DNA of 64,000 nt from Solirubrobacter pauli (GTDB lineage: Bacteria > Actinomycetota > Thermoleophilia > Solirubrobacterales > Solirubrobacteraceae): positions 1,969,426 through 2,033,425 of the forward strand of contig NZ_RBIL01000001.1 of NCBI RefSeq assembly GCF_003633755.1, given 5' to 3'. Positions 1 to 8,516 of the stretch are shown piece by piece; the first letter of the stretch is position 1, and each line of letters opens with the position of its first letter. Under the pieces are notes generated by a model. That model saw only the letters and a program-made list of their open reading frames with translations. It searched no databases and was not told the DNA's origin. A program made the position numbers and the translations under genes.

Positions 1-1232
1 AGGTCGCGATCCTGCAGGACCTACCGGGGCCCAAGCTCCGCATCGGCAAGTTGCGTGACGGCGTCGTCGAGTTCAAGCCGGGTGACAAGACGACCTTCGT
101 CTGCGGTCCGGACGTCGGCGAGGGCGACGCGTCGAAGCTGTTCATCACCTACGCCGGCCTCGCCTCGACGGTCGACGCGGACGAGATCATGTACCTCGCC
201 GACGGCTCCGTACGGCTACGGGTGACCGCGGTGCGCGCCGACGCCGGCGAGATCGACGCGACCGTCGAGGTCGGCGGCGCCGTCGCCTCCCGCCAGGGCC
301 TGAACATCCCGGGCGAGACCGCGGCGCTCCCGTCCGTGCCCGAGGAGGACCTCGAGCACGTGCGCACCGGCGAGCGGATCGGCGTGGACATCGTCGCGCT
401 GTCCTTCGTGCGCCGCGCCGAGGACGTCACCGAGCTGCGCAAGCACACCCGCCTGCCGCTCGTGGCCAAGATCGAGAAGCCGCAGGCCGTCACCCGGCTG
501 GAGGAGATCGTCCGCGCCACCGACTGCGTGATGGTCGCCCGCGGCGACCTCGGCATCGAGATGGACATCCAGGACGTCCCGATCGTCCAGAAGCAGATCA
601 TCGGCCTGTCCGGCGCGCTCGCCCGCCCGGTGATCACGGCGACCCAGATGCTCGACTCGATGGTCGCCTCCTCGCGCCCCACGCGCGCGGAGGTCACCGA
701 CGTCGCCAACGCCATCCTCGACGGCACCGACGCCGTGATGCTCTCCCAGGAGAGCGCGGTCGGCCAGTTCCCGGTCGAGTCCGTGGCCATGCTCGCCTCG
801 GTCGCCCGGCGCACGGAGTCGACGGCGCCCTACCGCGAGTGGAACGAGCGCCGCGTCCGCCGTGACCGGCGCGACCCCGCGTACACGCTTGCGTACACCG
901 CGACCCGCGCCGCGCAGGAGCTGGGCCTGAAGGCGCTGGTGTGCCCGACCCTGTCCGGCCGCAGCGCCCGCTTGATCTCCGCCCACCGGCCGACCGTGCC
1001 GATCTACGCGCTCTCCCCGGGCCGCGAGACCGTCCGCCGCTGCGGGCTCATGTGGGGCGTCCAGGCCGCCTCGATGCGGCGCCTGGAAGTCACCGAGGAG
1101 CTGATCGCCGCCGCCGCGAAGCGCGTCGTCGAGCTCGGCTGGTGCCAGCCGGGCGACCGCGTCGGCATCACCGCCGGCCTGCCCTCCGGCAAGCCGGGCA
1201 CGACCTCGCTCCTGCAGATCCAAGAGGTCTGA
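1..1232 (+). CDS. pyk: Pyruvate kinase, 5' end outside window
   Basis: Catalyses phosphoenolpyruvate + ADP to pyruvate + ATP, the last glycolytic step, in the cytosol. The reading frame is already open at base 3 and begins with the family motif DLPGPKLRIG, so roughly the first 70-80 residues lie upstream of the window; the TTG at 51 is internal. Visible landmarks are IEKPQAV (catalytic Lys), MVARGDLGIEM (metal-binding Glu/Asp), ITATQMLDSM, and a C-terminal allosteric-type domain. The visible 409 residues match the remaining length of a ~480-residue enzyme. The next gene starts 5 bp after the stop, so the two are probably cotranscribed. Confidence 0.97.
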   Translation, partial: VAILQDLPGPKLRIGKLRDGVVEFKPGDKTTFVCGPDVGEGDASKLFITYAGLASTVDADEIMYLADGSVRLRVTAVRADAGEIDATVEVGGAVASRQGLNIPGETAALPSVPEEDLEHVRTGERIGVDIVALSFVRRAEDVTELRKHTRLPLVAKIEKPQAVTRLEEIVRATDCVMVARGDLGIEMDIQDVPIVQKQIIGLSGALARPVITATQMLDSMVASSRPTRAEVTDVANAILDGTDAVMLSQESAVGQFPVESVAMLASVARRTESTAPYREWNERRVRRDRRDPAYTLAYTATRAAQELGLKALVCPTLSGRSARLISAHRPTVPIYALSPGRETVRRCGLMWGVQAASMRRLEVTEELIAAAAKRVVELGWCQPGDRVGITAGLPSGKPGTTSLLQIQEV

Positions 1233-1237
1233 GAGAC

Positions 1238-1774
1238 GTGCTGTTCCGGCCGCAGGATCTCGACGGGATCGCGGCCGGAACCATCACCCTCGCCTTCCGC
1301 CGATGGGACAAGCCGCGCGTGAAGGTCGGCTCGACGCAGAAGACCCGCGTCGGCGTAGTCGAGTTCACGTCGTGCGAGCCGGTGGCGTCGATCACGGAGG
1401 ACGACGCCCGCGCGGCGGGGTTCGCGTCGCCCGAGGACGTCGAGGCGCGGATGCGCAAGACGGGCCGCGTCTACCGCGTGGGGGTGCGGCTCGCCGGCCC
1501 CGATCCGCGCGTGGCGCTGCGGGAGACCCCGCCGGACGAGGCGGTGTTCGCGGCGCTCGAGCGCTACCCCTGGGCGCGCGACTACCTCCAGGCCATCGCC
1601 GACCGCCCGGCCGTACGCGCGCCTGACCTGGCCGAGTCGTTCGGGCGCGAGACGGCACCGTTCAAGCGCGACATCCGCAAGCTCAAGGAGCTCGGGCTCA
1701 CGATCTCGTTGGACGTGGGCTATCGGTTGTCGCCGCGGGGCGAGGCGGTCTTACGTGCCCTCACACCACGCTGA
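1238..1774 (+). CDS. ASCH-domain protein with C-terminal winged-helix-like region
   Basis: A 178-residue protein starting at GTG 1238, 5 bp after pyk. The N-terminal ~95 residues look like an ASCH (PUA-like, RNA-binding) domain: the short fold, VGSTQKTRVGVVEF and the following acidic helix fit the family. The last ~70 residues (ERYPWARDYL to the end) look like a winged helix, including GYRLSPRGEAVLRAL. Its target is unknown; ASCH proteins are usually linked to RNA or nucleotide metabolism. It overlaps the convergent phosphatase gene by 14 bp. The domain call is from pattern only; function is not inferred further. Confidence 0.75.
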   Translation: MLFRPQDLDGIAAGTITLAFRRWDKPRVKVGSTQKTRVGVVEFTSCEPVASITEDDARAAGFASPEDVEARMRKTGRVYRVGVRLAGPDPRVALRETPPDEAVFAALERYPWARDYLQAIADRPAVRAPDLAESFGRETAPFKRDIRKLKELGLTISLDVGYRLSPRGEAVLRALTPR

Positions 1775-3236
1775 GCTCGCGGTCGAACGCGCGCTTGAAC
1801 AGGTCACCCTGCCGCTGGGCCGCCCAGCGCGCGATCCGCGTGTCCCCTGACGCCCGCAGCCGCAGCTCGGCCGTCCCGTCCAACACGACCACCTCGCACG
1901 CGTGGACGGTCTGGTCGCGGGAGCGCTCGAGCTGCTCGGCCAGGCGCACGCACGCGGCCAAGCGGTTCAGGAGCGCCGCGTCGCCCCTGCGCATCTCCGG
2001 CTCGAACTCGCCCAGCGACGGCGTGCCCTTGCGGTGATACCGGGCGGCCTGGCCGATCAGGGCCGTCTCGCGCGGGGAGAAGCCCGGCAGGCCGGCGTTG
2101 AGGATCAGGTAGCGGGAGTGCTTGTGGTGGTCGTCGTAGTCGACGGCGACGCCGATGTCGTGGAGCATCGCGGCGGCCCAGACGAGCTCGCGCTCGGCGT
2201 CGTCGCCGGCGTGCAGGCCCTGGGCGCGGAGGGCGTCCCAGATCTCCAGGGACAGGCGGGCGACGTGCTCGGAGTGGGCGAAGTCCGCGTCGTACTGGGA
2301 GGCGAGGTTGCGGACGGCGTCGCGGCGGACGTCGCTGGACAGGGCTCCCGGGTACAGCCGCTCGAAGAAGACGCCCTCGCGCAGGCCGGCCTCCGTGGCC
2401 TCGAAGGCGTCGAAGCCGCCCGCCTCCAGCACTCCGTCGATGACGATCGCGCCGGCGAGGATGAGGTCGCCGCGCGCGTACTTGATCCCCGGGACGTCGG
2501 CGGGCGGGCCGGAGGAGAAGCGGTCGATCAGATCGCCCAGCGCGTCGCGGCTGACGCGGTAGCCCTGGATGCCGTAGGACGGCATGCCGGCGGCGAGCTG
2601 CGCGGCGGCGGCGAGGTTGCGGACGGTACCGCCGACCGCGACGAGCCGCCCGTCCTCGCCCAGCCACGGGGCGCTCGCCAGCTCGGTCGCGATGTGCTGG
2701 CGCAGGGCCTCCGTGCGCTTCCGCTTGCCCGGGTTGAAGCGCTCGGTCATGCGCACCGCGCCCAGCGGCCATGACCGGGCGTCGACGGCCGCGCGGTCCG
2801 CGACGCGCGTGAGCTGCATCGAGCCGCCGCCCAGGTCGAGCACGACGCCGTCGGACAGCGTCGTGGTGTTCACCGCGGCCAGATAGCCGTAGCGCGCCTC
2901 GGCCGGGCCGGGCAGGACCTCGACCGACAGCCCGGACCGCTCACGCGCCGCGGCGAGGAACTCCGCCTGGTTGGACGCGTCGCGGATCGCGGACGTGGCG
3001 ACGGGGCGGATCTCGTCGATCCCGGTCGCCGAGCAGAAGTGCGCGTACAGCTCGAGCGTCTCGAGCGCCCGCTCCATCGGCGCGGGCTGGAGGGCGCCGG
3101 ACGCCTCCAGCCCTTCGCCGACGCGGACGGCCTCGTGGATCTCGTCGGTGCGCTTCCACCAGGTGTCCGTGTAGGTGAAGACGACGAGCCGAAAGGAGTT
3201 GGACCCGCAGTCGATGACGGCGAGCCGTCGCTCCAT
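1761..3236 (-). CDS. Ppx/GppA phosphatase with C-terminal HD domain
   Basis: Exopolyphosphatase / guanosine-pentaphosphate phosphohydrolase family, 491 residues. The N-terminal actin-like ATPase half shows VIDCGSNSFRLVVF and the phosphate loop LDLGGGSMQLT. The C-terminal third is an HD phosphohydrolase-like domain with LHDIGVAVDYDDHHKHSRY. This Ppx plus HD layout is that of long GppA/Ppx enzymes that hydrolyse polyphosphate and/or pppGpp; substrate preference cannot be read from sequence. Its ATG overlaps the TGA of the upstream glyoxalase gene (ATGA), so the pair is translationally coupled. Confidence 0.9.
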   Translation of the reverse strand: MERRLAVIDCGSNSFRLVVFTYTDTWWKRTDEIHEAVRVGEGLEASGALQPAPMERALETLELYAHFCSATGIDEIRPVATSAIRDASNQAEFLAAARERSGLSVEVLPGPAEARYGYLAAVNTTTLSDGVVLDLGGGSMQLTRVADRAAVDARSWPLGAVRMTERFNPGKRKRTEALRQHIATELASAPWLGEDGRLVAVGGTVRNLAAAAQLAAGMPSYGIQGYRVSRDALGDLIDRFSSGPPADVPGIKYARGDLILAGAIVIDGVLEAGGFDAFEATEAGLREGVFFERLYPGALSSDVRRDAVRNLASQYDADFAHSEHVARLSLEIWDALRAQGLHAGDDAERELVWAAAMLHDIGVAVDYDDHHKHSRYLILNAGLPGFSPRETALIGQAARYHRKGTPSLGEFEPEMRRGDAALLNRLAACVRLAEQLERSRDQTVHACEVVVLDGTAELRLRASGDTRIARWAAQRQGDLFKRAFDRELSVV

Positions 3237-3613
3237 CAGCCCTTGTTCTTCTCGATCAGCTCGATGCGGTACCCGTCGGGGTCGCGCACGAACGCGATCA
3301 GCGAGCCGCCCTCGCGCACGCGGTACGGGGGCTTCTCGGGATCGATGCCCTGCTGGCCGAGCCGCTCGAGCGTGCCGTTGATGTCGTCCACGGTCAGCGC
3401 GATGTGGTTGTACCCCGTGCCGAGCTCGTACGAGTCGACGCCGTGGTTGTACGTCAGCTCGAGGCGGTCGCCGTCACCCGGCAGACCCATGAAGACGTTG
3501 ATGGCCTCGTCGCGGATCGGCATGCGACGCCGCTCCTCGAAACCCAGAGCCTCGTAGAAGGCGACGGACCGATCGATGTCGCCGATGCGGTAGCAAGTGT
3601 GGATCAGTTCCAT
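3236..3613 (-). CDS. gloA: Lactoylglutathione lyase-like VOC protein (glyoxalase I)
   Basis: A 125-residue vicinal-oxygen-chelate protein. The four expected glyoxalase I metal ligands are present: His5 in ELIHTCYR, Glu in LELTYN, His in YNHIALTV and Glu in GYRIELIEK. It would isomerise a methylglyoxal-thiol hemithioacetal; because actinobacteria generally use mycothiol rather than glutathione, the true thiol is uncertain. The start is ATG 3613, supported by a GGGAG Shine-Dalgarno 6 bp upstream; longer upstream frames are antisense artefacts. The stop overlaps the start of the Ppx gene. A glyoxalase II-like MBL gene is divergent to it. Confidence 0.9.
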   Translation of the reverse strand: MELIHTCYRIGDIDRSVAFYEALGFEERRRMPIRDEAINVFMGLPGDGDRLELTYNHGVDSYELGTGYNHIALTVDDINGTLERLGQQGIDPEKPPYRVREGGSLIAFVRDPDGYRIELIEKNKG

Positions 3614-3668
3614 GTTCACTCCCTCACTCTGGGGGTTAGACCGCTGAGCACCAGCGAAGATCGGGCGT

Positions 3669-3687
3669 AAGGGGGCGAAGCCCCCTT
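3669..3687. other. Short perfect hairpin in divergent intergenic region
   Basis: AAGGGGGC (3669-3676) and GCCCCCTT (3680-3687) form an 8-bp perfect stem closed by a GAA triloop, between the divergent glyoxalase and MBL genes. It has no T tract on either side, so it is not an obvious terminator. It could lie in the leader of the minus-strand gene. Confidence 0.6.
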
Positions 3688-3714
3688 GGGATGAGTTCCA
3701 TGACGCCGCGAGAG

Positions 3715-3720
3715 TACCGT
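3715..3720 (+). promoter_or_regulatory. Candidate -10 box for leaderless MBL gene
   Basis: TACCGT fits TANNNT and ends 7 bp before ATG 3728, the spacing expected if transcription starts at that ATG. This favours ATG 3728 over ATG 3722. No convincing -35 is seen. The same arrangement recurs at many gene starts in this window. Confidence 0.45.
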
Positions 3721-3727
3721 CATGGCC

Positions 3728-4462
3728 ATGATCGTCGAGCGCTCCATGAGTGATGGCTGGCTGACCAACACCTACCTCGTCGCGGCGGGGCCGAACACCG
3801 ACGCGTTCCTGGTCGACGCCGGCGGCCCGATGGCGCCGCTGTTCGCGAAGGCCGAAGAGCACGGGCTGAACGTCACCCACGTCCTCCTCACGCATCATCA
3901 CGGCGACCACGTCGTGGACCTGGGCGAGACGCTCGAGCGCTACCCGGACGCCACCGTGCTCGCCCACCCGGACGAGCGCGTTCCCGGCACCACGGGCGAC
4001 CTCAACCCCGGCGACGAGCTCGAGATCGGCGGCCTGAAGGTCAAGGCGCTGCACACCCCGGGCCACACGTCGGGCATGCTCAACCTCCTCGTCGACGACA
4101 AGGAGCTGTTCACGGGCGACACCCTCTTCAAGGGCTCCGTCGGCGGCGTCCGCGCGCCCGGCAGCACCTCCTTCGAGGACATCAAGCACTCGATCATGGA
4201 GGTCATCCTCACGCTGCCGCCGGAGACGGTCATCCGCCCCGGCCACACCGACCCGACGACCGTCGGCGACGAGCTCGAGCACAACCCGTTCGTGCGCGTC
4301 TGGCGCGGGCTGGACCCCGAGGGCAGCGACCAGTGCACCGCGCTCGGCGACCCCGCCACGCTGGTCCTCTGGGGCCCCGACTACGACGGCGGCCACAAGG
4401 CCTGGGTGCGCTGGCCCGACGGCCGCGACGACATCGTCCCCGGCTCGAAGGTGGAGCGCTAA
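3728..4462 (+). CDS. MBL-fold hydrolase (glyoxalase II-like)
   Basis: A 244-residue metallo-beta-lactamase-fold hydrolase. It has the dinuclear metal set: THHHGDH (near residue 58), the HTPGHTSG histidine, Asp in FTGDTLF and a final His in RPGHTDP. This subgroup resembles hydroxyacylglutathione hydrolases, fitting the divergent glyoxalase I gene next door, so a joint role in methylglyoxal or thioester clearance is plausible (inference). The C-terminal ~45 residues (LWGPDYDGGHKAWVRWPDG) extend beyond the core. The start was chosen at ATG 3728 because a TANNNT box ends 7 bp upstream; ATG 3722 is the alternative. Confidence 0.88.
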   Translation: MIVERSMSDGWLTNTYLVAAGPNTDAFLVDAGGPMAPLFAKAEEHGLNVTHVLLTHHHGDHVVDLGETLERYPDATVLAHPDERVPGTTGDLNPGDELEIGGLKVKALHTPGHTSGMLNLLVDDKELFTGDTLFKGSVGGVRAPGSTSFEDIKHSIMEVILTLPPETVIRPGHTDPTTVGDELEHNPFVRVWRGLDPEGSDQCTALGDPATLVLWGPDYDGGHKAWVRWPDGRDDIVPGSKVER

Positions 4463-4485
4463 CCCGGCTCGCTAGTGTCGATGGG

Positions 4486-5217
4486 GTGAGCTCAGAGCCC
4501 AAGGAGACCAAGGGCGGCCTTCAGCTCTCGACACTGCTGATCTCGAGCCTGTCCGCCGTCGCGGCGGCGATCATCGTCCCGTACTTCTGGGAACGAGGCT
4601 CGTTGATCGCGACGGCCGTCACCCCGATCATCGTCGCCCTCGTCACCGAGGCGCTGAACCGCCCGACCAAGGTCATCACCAAGGCGGCGCCGCGCGTCGC
4701 GCGGCGCACCGGGACCGGCGCCGCCGTGCGCAGCCGCCAGCCGACCGGCGTCGGCGCGCGCGGTGAAGGGCCGGAACGGGTAGGCCGGTGGGGCGATGAG
4801 GACGACCCCTTCGGCCTCCGGACCCCGGAGCGCACGCGCAAGCGCCGCCGCTTCCCGTGGAAGCTCGGGATCATCACCGGCCTGGTGGCCGCGGTGATCG
4901 GCGCCGCCGTCGTCACGGCCTCCGAGCTGGCGATCTTCGGCCGCTCGGTCGGCCACTCGGACCGCTCGACGAGCGTCTTCGGCGGCAGCAAGTCGTCCAA
5001 GGACGACGAGCGGGCCACGCCGACGCCGACCGCGACGGAGACGCCCGGCGAGGAGCCGTCGCAGACCGCCACGCCCGAGGCGACCGAGACGCCCTCGGCG
5101 ACGCCGACCGCCACCGCGAGCCCGACGGCGACCGCCACGGCGACACCGCCCGCCGGCGCGACGCCCGACCCGCAGATCGCCCCCACCACCACCGCCACGC
5201 CCGTCCCGACGCCCTAG
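4486..5217 (+). CDS. Membrane protein with Thr/Pro-rich tail, function unknown
   Basis: A 243-residue protein starting at GTG 4486, with TAGTGT (4473-4478) ending 7 bp upstream. Two hydrophobic segments lie near residues 14-58, a basic cytosolic stretch follows (RTRKRRRFPWK), and a third segment lies near 127-148. The last ~80 residues are low-complexity Thr/Pro/Ala with TPTATxT-like repeats, typical of an extracytoplasmic flexible stalk. I do not recognise a family. It ends 3 bp before the ABC1 kinase gene, so the two are probably an operon. Confidence 0.75.
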   Translation: MSSEPKETKGGLQLSTLLISSLSAVAAAIIVPYFWERGSLIATAVTPIIVALVTEALNRPTKVITKAAPRVARRTGTGAAVRSRQPTGVGARGEGPERVGRWGDEDDPFGLRTPERTRKRRRFPWKLGIITGLVAAVIGAAVVTASELAIFGRSVGHSDRSTSVFGGSKSSKDDERATPTPTATETPGEEPSQTATPEATETPSATPTATASPTATATATPPAGATPDPQIAPTTTATPVPTP

Positions 5218-5220
5218 CGG

Positions 5221-6591
5221 ATGGCCAAGGACAAGATCCCCACCTCGCGGATCGCCCGCACCGCGAAGGTGTCCAGCCTTGCGGCCGGGCAGGCCGCGAG
5301 GCACCTCGGCACGCGCGCGACGAACATCGCGCGCTCGGACGAGGGACGCAGCGCCGCGCTCGAGAAGCGCCACGTCGAGGCCGCCGAGCAGATCGTCACC
5401 GCGCTCGGGACGATGAAGGGCGCGGCGATGAAGCTCGGGCAGGTGATGAGCTTCCTCGACGTCGGGCTCGTGCCCGAGGAGCACCGCGAGGAGTTCCAGC
5501 GCAAGCTCGGCGCGCTGCGCGACGCCGCGCCGAACGTGTCGTTCGCCGGCATGCGCAAGGTGATCGAGCAGGAGCTGGGCGGCAACCTCAAGGACCACTT
5601 CCGCGAGTTCGACTCGGACGCGATCGCCGCCGCCTCGATCGGCCAGGTCTACCGCGCGCAGCTGCACGACGGGCGCGACGTGGCGGTCAAGGTCCAGTAC
5701 CCCGGCGTCGCGGCCGCCGTCCGGGCGGACATGCAGAACCTCGGGATCATCCTGCGGCTGATGAAGCGGATCGCGCCCGGCCTGGACGTCAAGAACACGG
5801 CCGAGGAGATCCGCTCACGGATCTACGACGAGCTCGACTACGAGCTCGAGGCGCAGAACCAGCGCTCGCTCGCGCGGATCTTCAAGGGCCATCCGTTCAT
5901 CGTCGTGCCCGCGGTGGTCGGCGAGCTGAGCGCCGAGCGCGTGCTCGTGACGGAGTTCGTCGAGGGTGACGGCTTCGACTCGGTCAAGGAGGCAGACCAG
6001 GCCACGCGCGACCGGATCGGGGAGATCGTCTTCCGCTTCTACTTCGGCTGCATGTACCGGCACCGCCAGTTCTCCGGCGACCCGCACCCCGGCAACTTCC
6101 TGCAGATGCGCGACGGCCGCGTCGCCTTCCTCGACTTCGGCCTGTTCAAGGTGATGCCGAAGCACCTGATCGAGCTCGAGCTCGAGACGCAGCGCGCCGG
6201 CCACGAGGGCGACGCCGAGCGCCTGTGGGAGATCTGGGCCGAAGGCGGGCTGCTGAAGCACCCGGACAAGTTCCGCCCCGACAAGCTCCTGTCCCAGTTC
6301 CTGGACGCCACCTGGTGGTACCTCACCGACGAGGAGCTCGAGCTGACGCCGGAGATCGCCACCCAGGTGATGATCGACATGGCCGACCCGCGCTCGACCC
6401 ACTTCGGCCAGATGCGCCACGAGACGCTCCCGGCCGACCACATCTTCGGCCGCCGCGTGGAGACCCTCACGCTCGCCGTGCTCGGCCAGCTCTCGGCGCG
6501 CGCGAACTGGCACCGGATCGCGCGCGAGTGGATCTACGGCGACCCGCCCGTGACCGAGCTGGGCCGCCAGGAAGCCGCGTTCTACGGGTGA
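5221..6591 (+). CDS. ABC1/UbiB family protein kinase-like protein
   Basis: A 456-residue atypical kinase of the AarF/UbiB/ADCK family. Signature elements are the KxGQ motif (K71-LGQ) in the N-terminal lid, the alanine-rich nucleotide loop AAASIGQVYRA, the catalytic-loop FSGDPHPGNF and metal-binding LDFGLF. Members support isoprenoid quinone or lipid metabolism through ATPase activity. No ubiquinone genes are near and actinobacteria use menaquinone, so the substrate is unknown. It overlaps the convergent amine oxidase gene by 10 bp. Confidence 0.93.
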   Translation: MAKDKIPTSRIARTAKVSSLAAGQAARHLGTRATNIARSDEGRSAALEKRHVEAAEQIVTALGTMKGAAMKLGQVMSFLDVGLVPEEHREEFQRKLGALRDAAPNVSFAGMRKVIEQELGGNLKDHFREFDSDAIAAASIGQVYRAQLHDGRDVAVKVQYPGVAAAVRADMQNLGIILRLMKRIAPGLDVKNTAEEIRSRIYDELDYELEAQNQRSLARIFKGHPFIVVPAVVGELSAERVLVTEFVEGDGFDSVKEADQATRDRIGEIVFRFYFGCMYRHRQFSGDPHPGNFLQMRDGRVAFLDFGLFKVMPKHLIELELETQRAGHEGDAERLWEIWAEGGLLKHPDKFRPDKLLSQFLDATWWYLTDEELELTPEIATQVMIDMADPRSTHFGQMRHETLPADHIFGRRVETLTLAVLGQLSARANWHRIAREWIYGDPPVTELGRQEAAFYG

Positions 6592-8516
6592 TGGTGGTGG
6601 CAGTGGCCGGCCGCTTCTGAGGGCGGCATGTCCAGCGCCGGGTTGCCGGCGAAGAAGCCGGCGGGCTTGAGCTTGAAGCCGACGTGCGTGACCGGCATCA
6701 CCGGCCAGTCCTCGGGGCGCACGATGTGGTGGGCGCCGAACGTGTACCAGAGCACCACGTCCGTGGCCTCGGTGGCGCGCCCTGCGCCCGCGTAGCGCGG
6801 CACGCCGTCGCCGCCTCCGTGCTGGGCGGGGTAGTCGCCGGCCGCGAACCGCTCGTCCGGGTCGTACGCGGTCACCCACACGTGCTCGGCGGTGAAGCCC
6901 GCGCGCTGGGCGAAGCGCGAGTCGGGCTGGAACATCGGCGCCACGTTCTCGCCCGGCACGAGCTTGTACGCCACCGGGTCGCCGAGCACGCTGCGCTTCT
7001 CCGGGTTCTCGATCCGCCAGAAGCGGCCGCGCAGCGGGTCGACCCGGCCGCGGGCCGACTCGTCCGCGTAGACGGTCCGCTTGGTCACCCAGGCCGTGCC
7101 GGTCGGGTTCTCCGGCCCGTATGGGAGCGGCTCGGAGTCCACCTGCACGACGGTGTTGGTGTTGCCGTCGACGGCCATGTCGAGCCGCACGCAGAAGAAG
7201 TGCTGGTGGTGCGGGCCGTAGAGGCCGGGGGCGACGAGCGTGCCGTGCCGTGGGCGCGCGCCGGGCTCGACGGCGCCGGTGGAGATCACGCCGGTGAGCT
7301 TGACCTCGTACTCGATCGTGCCGTCGGTGTAGAGGTACCAGAAGTACCCGTACTCGTAGTTGCCGACCGTGGCGATCGACGAGATGACCAGCCGCCGCAG
7401 CCGGCGGACCTCGACGTCCTCGGTCCGGAAGTCCGTGTGCTTCCAGCCGATGCCGAAGTCCTCCTCGTGCATGCAGATGGCGTTCTCGATCGTCGCCGGC
7501 TGACCGTCCTGGTCGTTGACCACGCCGTCGAAGTAGAAGATCTCGCCGACGCAGTCACAGCCCAGGGTCAGCGAGTTCGCCAGCCACCCGACGCCGTACT
7601 CGCCCTGGTCGAAGACGTTCTTGTAGCGGTGCGTCGGCGCGGGATCGCCGTAGGGCACGAACATCTCCGCGAGCGAGGCGCGGTAGATGATCGGCCGCCC
7701 GTCGTACCCCAGGTCGTGCAGGACGAGCCCCTCGCGAGGGGTGAAGCCGACCCGCACCGACCACTTCTGCCACGCCACGTGATGGCCCTGGACCGTGAAC
7801 GACGCGCCCTCGGGCTGCGTGATCGAGATCGGCTTCAGGTCCGCGCGCGGCGCCGTGAATGACGGCACGTTGTCCGGTGCGGCCATCCGCTGGAGGTCGT
7901 AGTTGCCGGGCGCCGGCGGCAGCGGCACCACGCCGTGGTCATCGACCCTGATCACCTCCATCAGGTCGAGGTCCACGGTCACGACGAGCCCTTCGACCGG
8001 CCGCGCGTAGCCGTGTTCTCCGGGCTCGGACCGGACCCAGGTGAGCGGGCGCGCGATCCGCCGCACCGACGGCTCGTCCTCGGGGCCGGTGTAGCCCGCG
8101 GCCCACGGGTCGATCATCGCCAGCGAGAAGTCCTCGACGCCGCGGAGGCGCATGGCGGCCTGCCACTCCGGGTCCTGCTGCACGACCTCCTCGCAGGCCA
8201 TGAACTCCTCGGCCATCATCGGGGGCTGAACGTCCGGGATGTGCTCGAAGGCCACCACGGCCTCGTCGGTGAGCGAGACCACCGCCTCGTAGGTCTTGCG
8301 CTCGGCCTTCTCGTAGAGCACGACGAACGCCTCGCGGGGAACCACCTCCCCGGCCTGGACGGCGGCCTTCGGCGGCTCGTGGAGGCTGATGAACACGAAG
8401 CGGGCGGTGGGCGCCAGTGACTGCTCGGCCTTCAGGATCGCGCTCGCGGCGCGTACCTCGGCCGCCGTCAGCGGCTCGAGCGGGTGCAGCACGGGCGGTG
8501 CGTCGAGGGTGCTCAT
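6582..8516 (-). CDS. Copper-containing primary amine oxidase
   Basis: A 644-residue copper/topaquinone amine oxidase that deaminates primary amines to aldehydes with release of H2O2 and NH3. The cofactor site is N386-Y387-E388-Y389, where Tyr387 is the predicted topaquinone precursor. Copper ligands are His437 and His439 (HQH), with a third His in PVTHVGF near the C-terminus. No signal peptide is visible, so it is probably cytosolic. The chain ends in a histidine run, GHCHHHHP, beyond the usual end. Its ATG overlaps the stop of the upstream APC permease gene (ATGA), which implies uptake coupled to oxidation of the same amine. Confidence 0.95.
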   Translation of the reverse strand: MSTLDAPPVLHPLEPLTAAEVRAASAILKAEQSLAPTARFVFISLHEPPKAAVQAGEVVPREAFVVLYEKAERKTYEAVVSLTDEAVVAFEHIPDVQPPMMAEEFMACEEVVQQDPEWQAAMRLRGVEDFSLAMIDPWAAGYTGPEDEPSVRRIARPLTWVRSEPGEHGYARPVEGLVVTVDLDLMEVIRVDDHGVVPLPPAPGNYDLQRMAAPDNVPSFTAPRADLKPISITQPEGASFTVQGHHVAWQKWSVRVGFTPREGLVLHDLGYDGRPIIYRASLAEMFVPYGDPAPTHRYKNVFDQGEYGVGWLANSLTLGCDCVGEIFYFDGVVNDQDGQPATIENAICMHEEDFGIGWKHTDFRTEDVEVRRLRRLVISSIATVGNYEYGYFWYLYTDGTIEYEVKLTGVISTGAVEPGARPRHGTLVAPGLYGPHHQHFFCVRLDMAVDGNTNTVVQVDSEPLPYGPENPTGTAWVTKRTVYADESARGRVDPLRGRFWRIENPEKRSVLGDPVAYKLVPGENVAPMFQPDSRFAQRAGFTAEHVWVTAYDPDERFAAGDYPAQHGGGDGVPRYAGAGRATEATDVVLWYTFGAHHIVRPEDWPVMPVTHVGFKLKPAGFFAGNPALDMPPSEAAGHCHHHHP